This document shows positions 22,458-34,741 of a stretch of 64,000 nt of DNA, piece after piece. Each line of letters opens with the position of its first letter. Position 1 is the first letter of the stretch. The notes beneath the pieces are model-generated. The model searched no databases. It had not been told where the DNA came from and saw nothing but the letters and a program-made list of their open reading frames with translations. Location: NCBI RefSeq assembly GCF_027943255.1, contig NW_026562179.1:1614501-1678500 (forward strand), written 5' to 3'. A program made the position numbers and the translations under genes. Source of the stretch: Anastrepha obliqua. Taxonomy: Eukaryota; Arthropoda; Insecta; Diptera; Tephritidae.

Positions 22458-24275
22458 CACATGATTTTCCACTCTGGTAAGCGTGTTGATTTCTACTAAG
22501 TGGACTTTTCGGCAATACCCCCACTCGAATATGTTTCTCCACCACTCGTTCCAGACTTTTCAACATGAACGATGTCAAATTGATTGGCCTAAAACTTTTT
22601 GCTAGGGAATAGTCATCTTTTCCTGGTTTCGGAATAAAAACTATTCTTACGCGTCGCCATTGGGATGGCATATAACCAAATGCGAGACAGGCTGTGAAGA
22701 TCCTTTTCAGGGCCTCAATCAACCTGTCTCCTCCTTTTTTAAGCATTGCTGGATATATTCCGTCAGGTCCAGGGGACTTAAGGTTCTCAAAGGAAGACAA
22801 GGAAAACCTTATCGATTCCCTTGTAACTATCCGACTAGCAATATACCAGCTGTACCTAGAAGTTCCACCGCTGATACCGTTATTGTTCATGCCACTCTCA
22901 ACTTCAGAGGGAGTTCTACTACACGGAAAATGGGTTTCGATTAGAGAATTAAACGTTTCCGATTTGGAAATGATGTATGAACCATCAGGTTTTCGAATGG
23001 AATCCAGCCTTACTGAACGGTCTAAATGAAGGACCTTACAAAGTCTTACTGTTTCCCACATTTCTTCGACGTTACTGCAGATATTTCTATAGGATTCAAG
23101 TTTGGCTTTTCGTACTGTTTTCTTATATTCTCTCTGTGTAAGTCGATGATTAGCAAAGTCCTTTTCTGTTTTGGTCTTCAAGGCCTTATTAAGAAGTTAC
23201 CTGGACCGTACACGAAGCTTCGACAGTTCAGGGTTCCACCAAGGAACCGCTTTCCCCTGTCTGCTTTGCCTGAGTGGGCACAGTTCCTCAAAGCAATTGA
23301 TTAAAGTACCTTCTAATTTCTTAGTAGCATCTTCAATCATTTCTATTGATTTGAGTTTTTTCAGGTTTGGTAATCGCTCTGTTACGAGTTCTCCATACCT
23401 GTCCCAGTCCAAATTTCGAGGATTCCTACCAGAAGGTATTAATATTGTGTCAATTCCCAGTCGGAATTCGATAAGACGATGATCAGAAAGAGAGTCCTCT
23501 TCCAAAACTCGCCATCGGTTGATTTGATTTCCAAATGACCTATTGGTAAGTGTTAAATCAATCACCTCTTGTCTCCTTCTGGTCACAAAAGTTGGTTTGT
23601 TACCAGTGTTTTGAATGACCAAATCGGATGACAGGATAAAATCCAGTAACTTGAGACCTCCGGGTTTGCATTTGCTGCTTCCCCACACAATGTTCTGTGA
23701 ATTTGCATCACAGCCCACTATTAGCCCCAGATTATTGGATTCTGTGTACTTGACCACTTCTCTTAGCTCCCTCGAAGGAGGTGGCTGTAAAGAGACGTAG
23801 GGTAGGTATGCCGAAACTACGATAGCTTCGACACTGTTCCCACTTTTCAAGTACTTTATTTTTGCAGCAACGATATCTCCGGAGCATAGCTTTTTTAACA
23901 TCGTGTGTTCGATCAACCTCGGCATGATAATACATGCTCGCGGTCTCGTATTCCCTTCACAATGAATTATTTGTCCCCACGACATAGCACCTAAACCACA
24001 GATACACTTGTGACATACAGATGGTTCTTGTATAAGTATTATGTGTGGGTTTGTTTGAAGTTTTGCATGCCAACGGCACAAGAGAGCCGTAGACGCTTTG
24101 CTATGCTGCAGATTTATCTGTGTAAATATTACTTCAGTCATAGACTGAGTATATTTACGCTTTGTCCTCCACCTTATCCTGGACACGGAAATGGATTCGC
24201 CCCAGATGTAGGTGAAGACGGCACCCGTACTCCGACTTAAGAACCTTGAGGGACCTAAGATCAATATCCAGTACC

Positions 24276-24291
24276 AGGTGGGAACCCGCCT
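24276..24291. repeat. Isolated GGAACC-core inverted repeat
   Basis: AGGTGGG-AA-CCCGCCT, arms of 7 with one G-T type mismatch. It is followed by GGTAGCGGAT at about 24299, the same decamer that follows the largest stem in LOA-A (6603). It suggests that a related ORF1 or leader segment lies here between LOA-C and the R1 fragment. Confidence 0.6.
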
Positions 24292-24334
24292 CCGAAGTGG
24301 TAGCGGATTTCTGCCTGGTGCACGACTATATCTC

Positions 24335-25510
24335 TTCATGTCGGCGTTGGCAAATAAGCCAGCGGGTGACCCAAGTTCTTATGGTCCACTCTGCATGATA
24401 GATACTATGGGTAAAATCTTGGAGAAACTAGGGAGAAGAGGGTGACAAACAATGCAAGTAAGACTATTGAGGGTGACAGGTGGATGCATGGTGATAAAGA
24501 ATACTGTGCAGTTCTCACTCTGGATGTCAAGAACGCCTTCCACTCGGCATACTGGCTCCATATTATAAAGGCTTTTGAAGAGAAAAAACGCCAGCATACT
24601 TAGTACGGGTTATAAACAGTTATCTGTCAGAAAGAGTACTTCTGTACAATACAGATGAAGGACCTAAGAGATATGCAGTGACGGGCGGAATACCGCAGGG
24701 TTCTGTACTGGGCCCTATGCTATGAATGTATTATATGATGGGGTACATCAACTCCCAATGCCGAGGGAAGTGCAAATAATAGGATACGCAGACGACATTG
24801 CGTTGACCATAGTCGCCAAAAGAATCCCTCAGATTCAGAGTATCTGCAGCGAGGCAACAACAAAGGTCAAACAATGGCTAACGGCGGTTAAGCTCCAGCT
24901 AGCAGGGCAAAAAACAGAAGCAGTTCTCATTACGAGTAGAAAAAAGTTAGAAACGACCACACTTAACATTGATGGGTTTAACGTCACAACACAGGCGGCG
25001 CTACGATATTTGGGTGTAATGATCGATGCTCGACTAAGCTTCAGGGAGCACATTAAAAAAGCATGCGGAAAGGCAGCCATGGTGACGGCGGCACTGTCAA
25101 CAATTATGGCCAACATCGGTGGTCCTACTCAGAGTAGAAGAGCGCTCCTGGCTAAAGTTACCCCGTCTACACTCATGTATGCAGCACCCATATGGGGTAA
25201 AGCCCTGATACATAAAACATACGCGAAGAAGGCGGAAATAGTTTTTAGACTTATTTCCCTTAGAGTTGCCTGTACTTTCAAGACAGTGTCGTTTGAAACA
25301 GTATGTGTCATATCGGGTATCATGCCACCAGATATAATGGCCTCTGAACTGGGTGAGTGTACGACAAAGCCAAAAGCCTAAACAGGCGATTAACGGCGGA
25401 AGAGCGTAAAGAAGAAAGACGGGGAAGCATAATTGAGTGGCTGGGACCTAGCGACAAAAGGGAGATGGACGCATACACTTACCAGAAGCGTACAGGCTTT
25501 GGTTGAGAGA
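24335..25510 (+). pseudogene. R1-clade LINE reverse transcriptase fragment
   Basis: The pieces read YGPLCMIDTMGKILEKL (about 24380-24432), then in shifted frames a palm start and GIPQGSVLGPML at about 24695, and from 24722 an open frame MNVLYDGVHQLPMPREVQ, GYADDIALTIVAK (about 24783), LRYLGVMIDARLSF, LLAKVTPSTLMYAAPIWG and FKTVSFETVCVISGIMPP, ending at 25381. This wording is characteristic of R1-type elements and differs from the LOA copies here. No endonuclease and no RNase H are present. Both ends are truncated. The next element (jockey, minus) begins at about 25510. Confidence 0.75.
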
Positions 25511-26495
25511 GTTGATTCCTGCCAGTTTAATTTTTAGTCGATTGTAACTCCCAGATATTGTGCTTTAGTCGGAATTGCGCACCCTAATTGGTTCGGTAGA
25601 GGTGTTTCGGTTCGTGTATTTGTTCTTGTATTTTTTACCTGTGTTAATTTCTATGTCCCAGTTCTTGAACCAGTTGATTGTCACATTTAACTCGTTTTGT
25701 AGATTTTGTTTTGCGAGTTTTGTATGGTATTTATGAAAAACCATTAGGCGTGTGTAATCCGCAAATGCTGCAATTATGCTATTTTCTGCACCAGTAGATC
25801 CGCAGTATATAATAGATACACAGTTAGTTCTAAGGCACTTCCTTGAGAAATGTCCGCGTTCATAGGTTGAATGTCTTACCATGCGTCATTGTATTTAGCA
25901 TAGAATTGCCTGTCTTGGATATAGCTCTTAAGCATATGCTAGAAGTCATTAGGTAGCCATGTTTTTAATTTATAGAGCAGCTTAGAGTGTCATACTTTGT
26001 CAAAAGGTTTAGCTACGTCGAGGTATATAGACATGCACACTTCTTTTATTCAAGTCATCATTAATTTTATGAACCACTCTATGAACCTGTTGGGTTGATG
26101 AATTATTTCGTCTAAATCCAGACTGATGTTGGGGTATCAGCTTCATGCTTGTTACAATTGGGTTTATGTGCTCAAATAGTAGTTTTTCGAAAATTTTTGA
26201 GATTGTCGGTAGCAAGCTGGCCCATGTGATGTAGGTAGTGTAGTTGTTTTTTTTGTTTGGGATTGCTATAATTCCTGCTACCTTCCAGGTCCTGGGGAAA
26301 TATTTAAGGCTTATAGCAACGTTGAAAATATTTCTTAGATAAATTATTGCCTTGTCAGGCATATCAAGGCGACTTATTGTTCTTTATAGCTTTTATTATT
26401 TGTTTTATCTCTGTAAGTGTGAATTTTTTAATTTGTTCCTGATCCTCGTTTGGCGTTTCAGAGAAATTTATGTCGTTATTGAAGTGAACCTTCTT
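25510..26495 (-). pseudogene. Jockey ORF2, downstream part (reverse transcriptase)
   Basis: Minus-strand reverse transcriptase of jockey type: FSETPNEDQEQIKKFTLTEI and IIKAIKNNKSP near 26470-26380, then YFPRTWKVAGIIAIPNKK, LLPTISKIFEKLLFEHI, HQSGFRRNNSSTQQVHRVV (26362-26060), and a later piece with FADYTRLMVF in place of FADD (about 25765) and NWFKNWDIEINTGK. It is truncated at its 3' side near 25510, next to the R1 fragment. The upstream part of the same protein lies at 35586-36672, beyond the errantivirus. Frameshifts and stops are several. Confidence 0.75.
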
Positions 26496-26816
26496 TACGC
26501 GCGACACACAAATGAATTAGCCTACGGCATACATACAAGCTATTCTCTTTTTCCGCTTTGTGCCGTGCTTCGTAGTCTCCCCACTCTATTGTCGACCGAT
26601 TGCCACTCGGCGGTGCTTCGTAGTCTCGCTACGCTAGTACACACCGACAATATACACTAATACTATGCCATATACTGCAGCCTACGGCCTATGTCATATG
26701 GTGACATCCGGACGAGAAGACGCAGACGCCTAGACACGAAACGACGCGGATTTGTGTAGTCTACGTGTTCATCAAAACTATTATTATTATTAAATAATAT
26801 TTAATATTTAAATATA
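26496..26816. other. Unidentified inserted segment, left part
   Basis: It lies between jockey and the errantivirus LTR. It contains a duplicated GTGCTTCGTAGTCT (near 26564 and 26611) and no open frame of note. With 35113-35585 it probably forms one inserted unit that interrupted jockey before the errantivirus arrived. I cannot assign it to a family. Confidence 0.4.
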
Positions 26817-27187
26817 AGTTAACACACAATACATTTTGCTTACCGTACAATCGTACAATCACCTTTTTCCAATTAACTCATTCAGCAGTTGCGCAAACCT
26901 TCAAACGGAACCGTTTACTGTTTCACAATAACGTTTCTGTCCATTCTTTTTGCAATCACTTTTAAAATTCTTACTAATTCAAACTTGGGAAAATAAGTAA
27001 TGCTTACGTAGCGTCTGGCTTGAGCAACGCCTTTCTGTAGAATTAAGTTATTCGTACGTGTAGAATTAAGTAATTTTTGTAAAGAGTTTTGTTTAATTCG
27101 GACAGCGAATAAAAGCGGACGCACCGCACTAAGCAAATTGCCGTTTTTCTATTTTCGTTGAGGTTTTCCGCGCAAGGAAGCCTAACT
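26817..27187 (+). repeat. Errantivirus 5' LTR
   Basis: 371 bp, beginning AGTTAACACACAATAC and ending CCTAACT. It carries the promoter for the genomic RNA; I see no clear TATA box. It pairs with 34742-35112. Confidence 0.9.
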
Positions 27188-27203
27188 GGCGCCCACGCGA
27201 AGT
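27187..27203 (+). other. Primer-binding site
   Basis: TGGCGCCCACGCGAAGT directly follows the LTR, sharing its last T. TGGCGCCC is the usual start of tRNA-Lys-type sites; the rest does not let me fix the tRNA. Minus-strand DNA synthesis would begin here. Confidence 0.7.
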
Positions 27204-27477
27204 ATTTTGCTAACTTGAAGTTAGAAGAACCGCGAGTGCGAGGAAAGAGGTCCCCGAGTAGTTTTTTTTTTCTTTTCTTTCGATAAAAAAAGTAAAAACA
27301 AAAAGGACGTGTTTGAACGTAAGCCGCCTTGCCCGCGAACAAACATTTTTAATAAAGACTAAGAAAAAGAAAACGGTACTAGTGTGTTCAGTGCGTGCGA
27401 GAAAAAAGGTAAGAATTACTCCAACAATCAAACTCAATATCAGCGACAAAAATCAACGCAGCATTATTATTAAAAAA

Positions 27478-27790
27478 CAACCAACCGAGTGCAACAGTCA
27501 CCGCATCGCTACTACCAAAAACAACCAACGGAAAAAATCAACGCAGCAGTGATAGCAAGCGGAAACAACCAACAAATCAACGCATCGTTACCACCGAAAA
27601 CAACCAACTGAATACAAAAATCAACCCAGCCTTATTATCAAAAGCAACCGACGGAATATAAAAATCAACGTAGCGGCATTACCAGAAACAACCAACTGAG
27701 TGCATCATCTAATGCAGTTTTATTATCAAAAACAACCAACGGAATACAACAATCAAAACAGCGTTATTATCGAAAGCAACCAACTCCAGC
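27478..27790 (+). repeat. 44-bp tandem repeats in the errantivirus leader
   Basis: Units starting CAACC(A/G)AC begin at 27478, 27522, 27566, 27601, 27645, 27689, 27733 and 27777. Spacing is 44 bases except one of 35, a unit with a 9-base loss. The unit body is A-rich with AATCAACGCAGC and TTATTATCAAAA blocks. It lies between the primer site and gag, where the Drosophila gypsy insulator sits. Unit copies differ by several bases. Confidence 0.9.
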
Positions 27791-28233
27791 AGCAGTAACA
27801 TCATCATAACCAAACGCAGAATTATAATGCAACAGAAGATGAAATTTATAGCTGAAATTCTAACGTAAGTCATGACAAATTAAATAAAGAAATATTGTGA
27901 AAAAATAAGTCGTTGAATATTAAAAGACAAATTTTATAAATCCTGAAACGAAAGACAGGATGAAATTAGGAGATAAGACATATTGATATTGTTTAGAATT
28001 TTTTTTACATAATTAAAATAGAAACAAAAAGCCGAAACAAAGCTTAAAAGAAATACAGAAATTTGACCGAAAAATAAATTGGTGAATATTGAAAAGCAAA
28101 TTTTGTAAATTTTAAAACGGAGAAAGGGCGAAAGTAAGAAACGCAGACTTTAATTTATTATTAAAAAGGAACAAACATTTATTGTCGAAACTAAAGCTGA
28201 AATAAAGCCTCACGGGAATTTATTACTTGAAAA

Positions 28234-29015
28234 ATGTCAAACACAAACAATCTGGTACGACCAGCTATGCTAAGCACAAATAACACAGCCAATCCAAATC
28301 CTCAGGACCCAATCCTCCAACCCAAAGGCAAATAAATTTTTCGGATCTAAGAGAACTAGTTTCACAGATAACCTTAGAAGTTCTTAGCAGTCAAGCACCA
28401 ACAATTGTAAAGGCCGCACTCAATCCCAACGCGAATTTTGTTAACATGGTAGACCAAACAATAGAAACACAACATCTAAATAGCCTAGGCGACCTCGACA
28501 GAATTCCCCACGTTGTTAAAGGCTTAAGGGAATTTTCAGACAGACCAGGGGAGTTTAACTCCTGGAGAAAGAGCGTGGAAAGAATACTCAGAATTTATGA
28601 GCCCTTACGCGGAACAGCAAAGTACTATGGAATCCAAAACATAATTAGGATCAAAATCGTAGGAAACGCTGATATCGCTTTAGAGTCCTACAATACGCCG
28701 TTGGACTGGACGGCCATCGCCAAATGCCTTACATTGCATTATGCAGATAAGATAGATGTGTCAACATTGGAATATCAGATGACAAGACTCGTTCAAGGCA
28801 ACTCTACAGTACAACAATTCTATAAGGCAGTGTACTCTCATTTATCTCTTATTCTCAACAAATTAGGTAGTCTGGACACAGGAAAAGAAGCCTTAAGCTT
28901 ACTTACCGAGACTTATCGAGAAAAGGCCCTTGATACGTTTATCAGAGGACCTGCGCAAGCTCTACATTTGTGTCTCAAACTAGAGAATCAGAAACTTCGA
29001 GCACATTATGCTTAA
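28234..29015 (+). pseudogene. Errantivirus gag (capsid-like), frameshifted
   Basis: The ATG at 28234 opens a frame that stops at about 28335. The same protein appears to continue one frame over (QINFSDLRELVSQITLEV) and then as the open frame 28446-29015. This holds the conserved gypsy-type gag core: FNSWRKSVERILRIYE, DWTAIAKCLTLHYADK and YREKALDTFIRG. The product would assemble the particle core around the RNA. After FIRG the text passes at once to QALHLCLKLENQ, closer than I would expect for the family, so an in-frame deletion is possible. A stop at 29013-29015 precedes more gag-like sequence to about 29330. Confidence 0.8.
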
Positions 29016-29559
29016 AATCAAAACGACTCACCACTACTTATTCACCACTATTCACCACCACCTTGGCCACATAGAGGCCACAATAATCAAAGACAAATAC
29101 AGACTTTTTACCCCCAATTAGCTCACGTACCTAGATTCCAAAATAACCCAAGATTTTTTAATTACGAGCAAGTACCAACAAATAGCAAGCAGCCAAGACA
29201 ACCCCCACCTAGACCCATAGCACCCAAACCACTACCACCGCCAGAGCCGATGGATATCGACCGAAGCATCCGCTCCCAAGAAATAAATTACGCGAACAGA
29301 CCTCAGGCAAATCAATTCCTGTGAAAAAGAACACCCCAACCATCCTCTCAAAGGAATATCTAGCCTAACAAAATCCAACGCGTATTTCACATTGACGCAG
29401 GCAGCGAAGACACTTACGAAGGAAATGACGATTACGACCAGACATTGACAGAATACGTCGATTCCATAGAATCAGAAAACAGGGACGACGAATTGGTATT
29501 AAGCGACGTACATTTTTTAGGATAACCAGCTCTTCGCTACCATACTTCGAATGTAGAAC

Positions 29560-32500
29560 GAAGAGCGGAGAAGTGTTTAAATTTTTGGTGGACACAGGCT
29601 CCAGTAAAAACTATGTCCAACCGAGGTTAGTAAAAAAAGAGATACCTACGACACCCCATCCTTCGCAAAATCAGTTGAAGGAGACATAAAAATTCAATCG
29701 CATACTTATGTTAACTTATTCAATTTAGACGATAAGCTCAAATTTTACGTCATGCCTACCCTAAAATCTTTCCATGCAATACTGGGAAACCACAGCTTGA
29801 GAGACCTGAATGCAGTCATTTTTACTAACAAAAACCTCATGGTTATCCGCGTCAAAATCTATATTCAACTTAAGCAACTTAGTAGCCAAGTATAAACTCT
29901 ATCGGACTACAAGACGAGCACTTGACTGATTACCAAATGGAAACTGTAGACACTTTAGTAAAGAAATTTCCGAATCTCTTTTCGGAACCCGACGAAAAAC
30001 TAACTTACACGACAAAAGTCACTGGAGAAATACGAACTACTACGGACACTCCTGTTTACAGTAAATTTTACCCATATCCAGCTTCGCTTAAAAGTGAGGT
30101 AGAAAAACAAATCAGTAAACTTCTAAGTGATGGAATAATACGACCATCACGATCGCCGTATAATTCCCCAATTTGGAACTTGAATAAGATACCAGATTCA
30201 CAGGGGAATAAACAGTATAGAATGGTGATGGACTACAGGAAGTTAAATTCACTGACAAAACCAGACAGATATCCTATCCCAGAGATAGCAGATGTCCTGT
30301 CTCAGCTAGGCAATAGCAAGGTATTCTCAGTGCTCGATCTCAAAAGTGGATTCCATCAAATTCCACTTAGAGCCTCGGACGTAGAGAAAACCGCATTTTC
30401 CATAAACAATGGAAAATACGAGTTTACCCGTCTGCCACTTGGCTTGAAGAACGAACCCGCGGTATTCCAGCGTGCGTTAGAAGACATCCTTCATGATTTT
30501 ATTGGGAAGATATGTTACGTCTATATAGACGACATCATCATTTACAGTAAGTCAGAAGAAGAACATGTATAATACGTCACATCGAAAGTATTTTCAAAAC
30601 ATTGGAAAATGCCAATATGAAGGTACAACTCGACAAGTGCCATTTCTTCAAACAAGAAGTGGAATTTTTGGGGTTTGTAATATAACAAACCGGCATAAAA
30701 ACTAATCCAAAGAAAGTCGAGGCGATAGTTAATTTTCCTGTACCAAAAACTTTGTAAAATTTAAGATCGTTCCTTGGCCTCTCCGGCTACTATCGTCGGT
30801 TCATAAGAGACTACGCTAAATTGGCCAAACCTTTAACAACAATGCTAAGAGGCGAAGAAGGCCATGTGTCAAAACGTCAATCCTCTAAAACTGCGATAAA
30901 CCTCGATAGCGCAGCAAACGAAGCTTTTAACAAAAGAAAAAACTCCCTAGTCTCAAAAGACATTTTACTGTCCTACCCTGACTACGACAAAGACTTCGAA
31001 CTCACGACGGAATCATCGGATTTCGCGCTTGGAGCTGTCCTTTCCCAAAAGGATAAGCCCATAACTTTTATTTCTCGGACATTGAGTAAAGCGGAGGAGC
31101 ATTACGCGGCAAATGAGAAGGAGATGCTCGCCATCATCTGGGCCCTAAACTCTCTTCGAAATTACTTGTATGGCTCCGCCAAAGTAAAGATCTATACAGA
31201 CCATCAACCGCTTACTTATGCGCTCAGCCATAAGAACAATAACAGCAAAATGAAGTGCTGGAAGGATATACTCAAGGAGTATAACTATGAGCTTCATTAC
31301 AAGCCAGGAAAAAGTAATGTTGTGGCCGACGCCCTGTCAAGAATTCCATTAGAATCGGGAGTCCATACTATGTCAGAAATGACTAAAAGTGACAGCAGTT
31401 CAGGACAAAACCTTATCTGTAGCGTCGAAACTCCATTAAACGTCTTCAAAAACCAAATAATTCTAAACATAGATTCAACATCGGCATATGCATTCCAAAT
31501 CGTTTTCCCTACAATTCACCGGCATACTATTACAGAAAATGAGTTCACCTCCAAGAAACTCGTTTCACTTCTAAAAAAATATTTAAATCCGTCGGTGATA
31601 AACGGCATCAAAGCTCCAGAGTCCCTGATGGGAAAGATTCGAGAGATTTTCCCAGATAATTTCGCAAAGTATAAAGTTAGGTTTACACAATCATTAGTAG
31701 AAGATATTAAAAATGAAAAGCAGCAGGAGGGAATTATTATAGAAACACACGCAAGAGCACATCGCAACGCTAAGGAAAACAAAGTCCAAATTCTGGAAAA
31801 GTATTATTTTCCCAGCATGAATAATAAAATTAATAGAATCGTAAAACAATGCTCAATCTGCAAACTTAACATGTACGACCGGCAACCAATAAGACCACAA
31901 CTGAGAAAAACCCCCATACCTACCTTTCCGGGTCAAATGCTTCACATAGATATCTATAGAACTGAAAACAAACTGGTATTAACGGCCATCGATAAGTTCT
32001 CGAAATACGCCCAAGGACGAATTATAAACTCTAGAGCCATAGAAGACATTAAGGAACCCCTTCGAGAAATTCTCTTCCTATTCGGAGTACCGAAAATGAT
32101 AATATTCGATAACGAAAAATCCTTTAATTCCGCAGCAATCAATTTCATGCTAAAAGATCAATTAGGAATAAAAATATTCACATCGCCGCCATATACGAGC
32201 TCTGTGAATGGCCAGGTGGAACGGTTCCATTCCACTCTTACAGAGATAATGCGCTGTCTCAAAGCTGAAGGCACTTATAAAATATTTTCTGAACTCTTAG
32301 AAAGAGCGTTATATGAATACAACTTTACAATTCATTGCACAACAAGAAAGAAGCCTTTAGACTTATTTTTCGGACGAAATATTAATACTGATCCGAAAAC
32401 ACTCGAGAAAGTACGACAGACTAACGTACAGAGACTCATAGACAAACAAAATAATGACGTAGATAACCACAATAAAAATCGCCAAACATCTCGAAAATAT

Positions 32501-32653
32501 AACCAGGGAGATATATTATATGCTAGAATAAATAAATGTTTAAGAACGAAGCTTACCCCGAAATTTAAAAAAGAAATTGTGAAAGAGGACAAGTCAACAA
32601 CTGTCCTCACAGAAACAGGAAAAATTGTTCACAAGAGCAATATTAGAAGCTAA
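29560..32653 (+). pseudogene. Errantivirus pol: protease, reverse transcriptase, RNase H, integrase
   Basis: Protease LVDTGSSKNYV is at about 29584-29616. Reverse transcriptase (29922-30572) contains MVMDYRKLNSLTKPDRYPIP, SVLDLKSGFHQIPL and YIDDIIIYS, then a stop at about 30570. The connection (30573-30820) is broken by stops. From 30821 one long frame runs to 32653. RNase H has FELTTESSDFALGAVLSQ and YTDHQPLTYAL. Integrase has a zinc-binding H...H...C-x2-C (about 31745-31870), a first Asp in LHIDIY, a second in IIFDNEKSF, and a Glu in NGQVERFHS. At least four frame or stop lesions precede 30821. The final frame alone looks well preserved. Confidence 0.85.
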
Positions 32654-34710
32654 ATATCCATTAATCTTTTATAGATCACTCTTCATCACCAGCATATTGG
32701 CAAACGAACTGCAAATAACGAACTATACTCTATCGCACCTGGTCACAATAAACAATGGACAAGCAAAAATACAAGACGGGACATTTAAAATAATTCACGT
32801 TACAAGACTTGACCAATACGCATCATTCCTGATCAACATACGAACTTTCATGGAGGAAAACATCCCAAAAGACAATTCCTTTTTCCCACTATTAAACCTT
32901 GAATTATCCCAAATTACCAATATCCTCAACGCAATAGAACCAATCCATAAGTTCCGGAATAAAAGATCTATAGGGTTATTCAATAGGTGCGCTTCAACTT
33001 TTTTCCGATAGGGAGGGCGAACGACGTAATATTTTTTATTTTTCGCTTGTCATTTGTAAACTTCATTAGTATACATTTCATCATGGAACGCTGCACACTT
33101 GAGCAACGATTGCAAATCGTGCAAATTTTTTATGAAAATAATCGTTCTGTTGCTGCTACTTTAAGAGCATTACGGCCATTTAACAAACCGTCCCGTTTTG
33201 GGGTTATGTGAAGTCATTGGTCTACAGTAACAAGCCGGCGACGATTTGTGAGCTCAGAGCCAATATTGAACGCGAAATTGCTGGAATTTCGGCCGATTTA
33301 TGCAAAAGAGTGGTCGAAAATTGGGTTCAACGATTGAACTTCGTAAAACGTGCACGCGGTGGTCATGCAAAAGAAATCGAATTTCATACTTAAATGTATA
33401 TGTTCAAACTCGATAATAAAAAAAAATTAGTTAAAAAAGTCAAACCGTTTGTGTTTTATTCAAAAAAGTTCAAAAGTTGAAGCGCTCTTACTGAAAAGCC
33501 CTATATTAATATGTTTGGTACGGCCTGGAAGTATATTGCTGGGACACCGGACCATGATGATTTCGAAATGGTCGAAGACATTATAAATAAAAATAACATA
33601 AATAACAATAAGCAAGTTTTGATAAATCAAGCATTTAGCGACAGAATAAACAATTTGACAACAATAACGAATATGTTAAGTGACGCTATTAAAAAATATA
33701 ATAGACTTATAGATGAAATTGCATTACTTTTACAAACAAAAATTACATTAGTTAAAGATGAACTGAAAGACGTTAAAAACGCAATACAATGGGCAAAAAA
33801 CAATGTAATAAATTCAAGCCTACTAGATAAAAAAGAAATCGATGTAACTCTTAGCGAGCTTAGAGAAGAAAACATTTTATTTACTTCAACAGAAGAAGCC
33901 CTTAGCTTTGCCGATATTGATATTTTGTATAACGGCACTACTCTACTGTATGTTGTTAAAATCCCGCTCACAAGCAGGGAGAAATATGTTAATATTATTT
34001 TGAAACCCGTAAAGAAGGGAAATAAAATAATTAAATTGAAATACGATGAAATTTTAAGAAACGAGGAAAAAATATTTCGATTACTTGAGAATTTTAATCA
34101 AATTAATATAATTAAATTATGTAAGAAAAGTCAATTGACTGACATTTCCAATGAACTTTGCATCCCCGCGCTCCTTAATGGTTTAAGCTCATCATGTTCA
34201 ATTTCTGATGGGTACCATATTTCAACAATAGTGAAAATTTCAACTGGCATAATAGTACTTTTAAACGACTTTAACGACACGGTCAATAATAACACGCTTA
34301 ATGGCACATTCTTACTAAAATTATCGAATTCAAATGTAAAGATAAATAACCAATTGTACAGAAATTGGGAAGCACCCGCTATGGAGGTTGCTCCACCGAT
34401 AGTCCAACCAACGCCTATAGAAAAAGAATTCGTGAAAATACTTTCATTCGAGATGCTAAGTCAATTACACGTTAATAACACGGAGAAAATTGAATTGCTT
34501 AAGTCGGATTCTACGTTTAATAAATACATAAATATTTCCTTATTTGCTATCATAACAATTTGCCTAATTTTTCTGAGGTTTTCCTTTAAAAAAAAGAGGG
34601 AAGTTATTTTTCAAACAACTATTCCGACTCTAGAACAACCGCGACCCCCGGTAAAGCCTCCATTAAGTCGAAACTCACAAGTCAAAATTAACTACCTTCC
34701 GTACTTTTAA
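32654..34710 (+). pseudogene. Errantivirus env-like gene, split by a MITE
   Basis: Two open pieces: up to about 32970, and 33511-34710. The first ends with a furin-type RNKR at 32955-32966, the expected cleavage point between surface and membrane subunits. The second begins with a short hydrophobic stretch, a long Asn/Lys-rich ectodomain with heptad-like regions, a membrane segment (about 34530-34580, ISLFAIITICLIFLRF) and a short basic cytoplasmic tail. This layout is that of the baculovirus F-like envelope proteins of errantiviruses. The MITE at 32971-33503 lies immediately after the cleavage motif and truncates the protein. No ATG is evident near its start; in this family env is expected to be made from a spliced RNA. 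Confidence 0.8.
32971..33503 (+). mobile_element. Mariner-type MITE (deletion derivative) in env
   Basis: 533 bp, flanked by TA on both sides (32969-32970, 33504-33505), with imperfect terminal inverted repeats of about 31 bp starting TAGGG and sharing GCGCTTCAACTTTT. Inside is a 42-residue N-terminal transposase piece (MERCTLEQRLQIVQIFYENN from 33083, a DUF4817-type domain), fused almost directly to a C-terminal piece (VYSNKPATICELRANIEREI, 33214-33390). The whole catalytic core is missing. It can only move if a related full-length transposase is supplied. Confidence 0.9.
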
Positions 34711-34730
34711 CGATTGAGGACAATCGTTTT

Positions 34731-34741
34731 TAAGGGGGAAG
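34731..34741 (+). other. Polypurine tract
   Basis: AAGGGGGAAG just before the 3' LTR; the plus-strand primer site expected for an LTR retroelement. Confidence 0.8.

Larger units (their letters stand above)
22448..24330 (-). pseudogene. LOA-C ORF2, upstream half (endonuclease and start of reverse transcriptase)
   Basis: On the minus strand the endonuclease starts near 24138 (VIFTQINLQHSKASTALL) with LIQEPSV, GCDANSQNIVWGSS and LSDHRLIEF. It passes VPWWNPELSKLR, then after a frame change near 23190 reads KSPGPDGIYPAML, FRPINLTSFMLKSLERV and HAYQSGKSCESA, ending at the LOA-B insertion. The protein continues at 17611. Bases 24140-24330 upstream of the endonuclease have no clear ORF1. The right limit with the R1 fragment is approximate. 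Confidence 0.8.

Noticed and set aside
27478..27790. Regular repeats as a CRISPR array
   Set aside because: The units are head-to-tail without unique spacers, in a eukaryotic retroelement leader.
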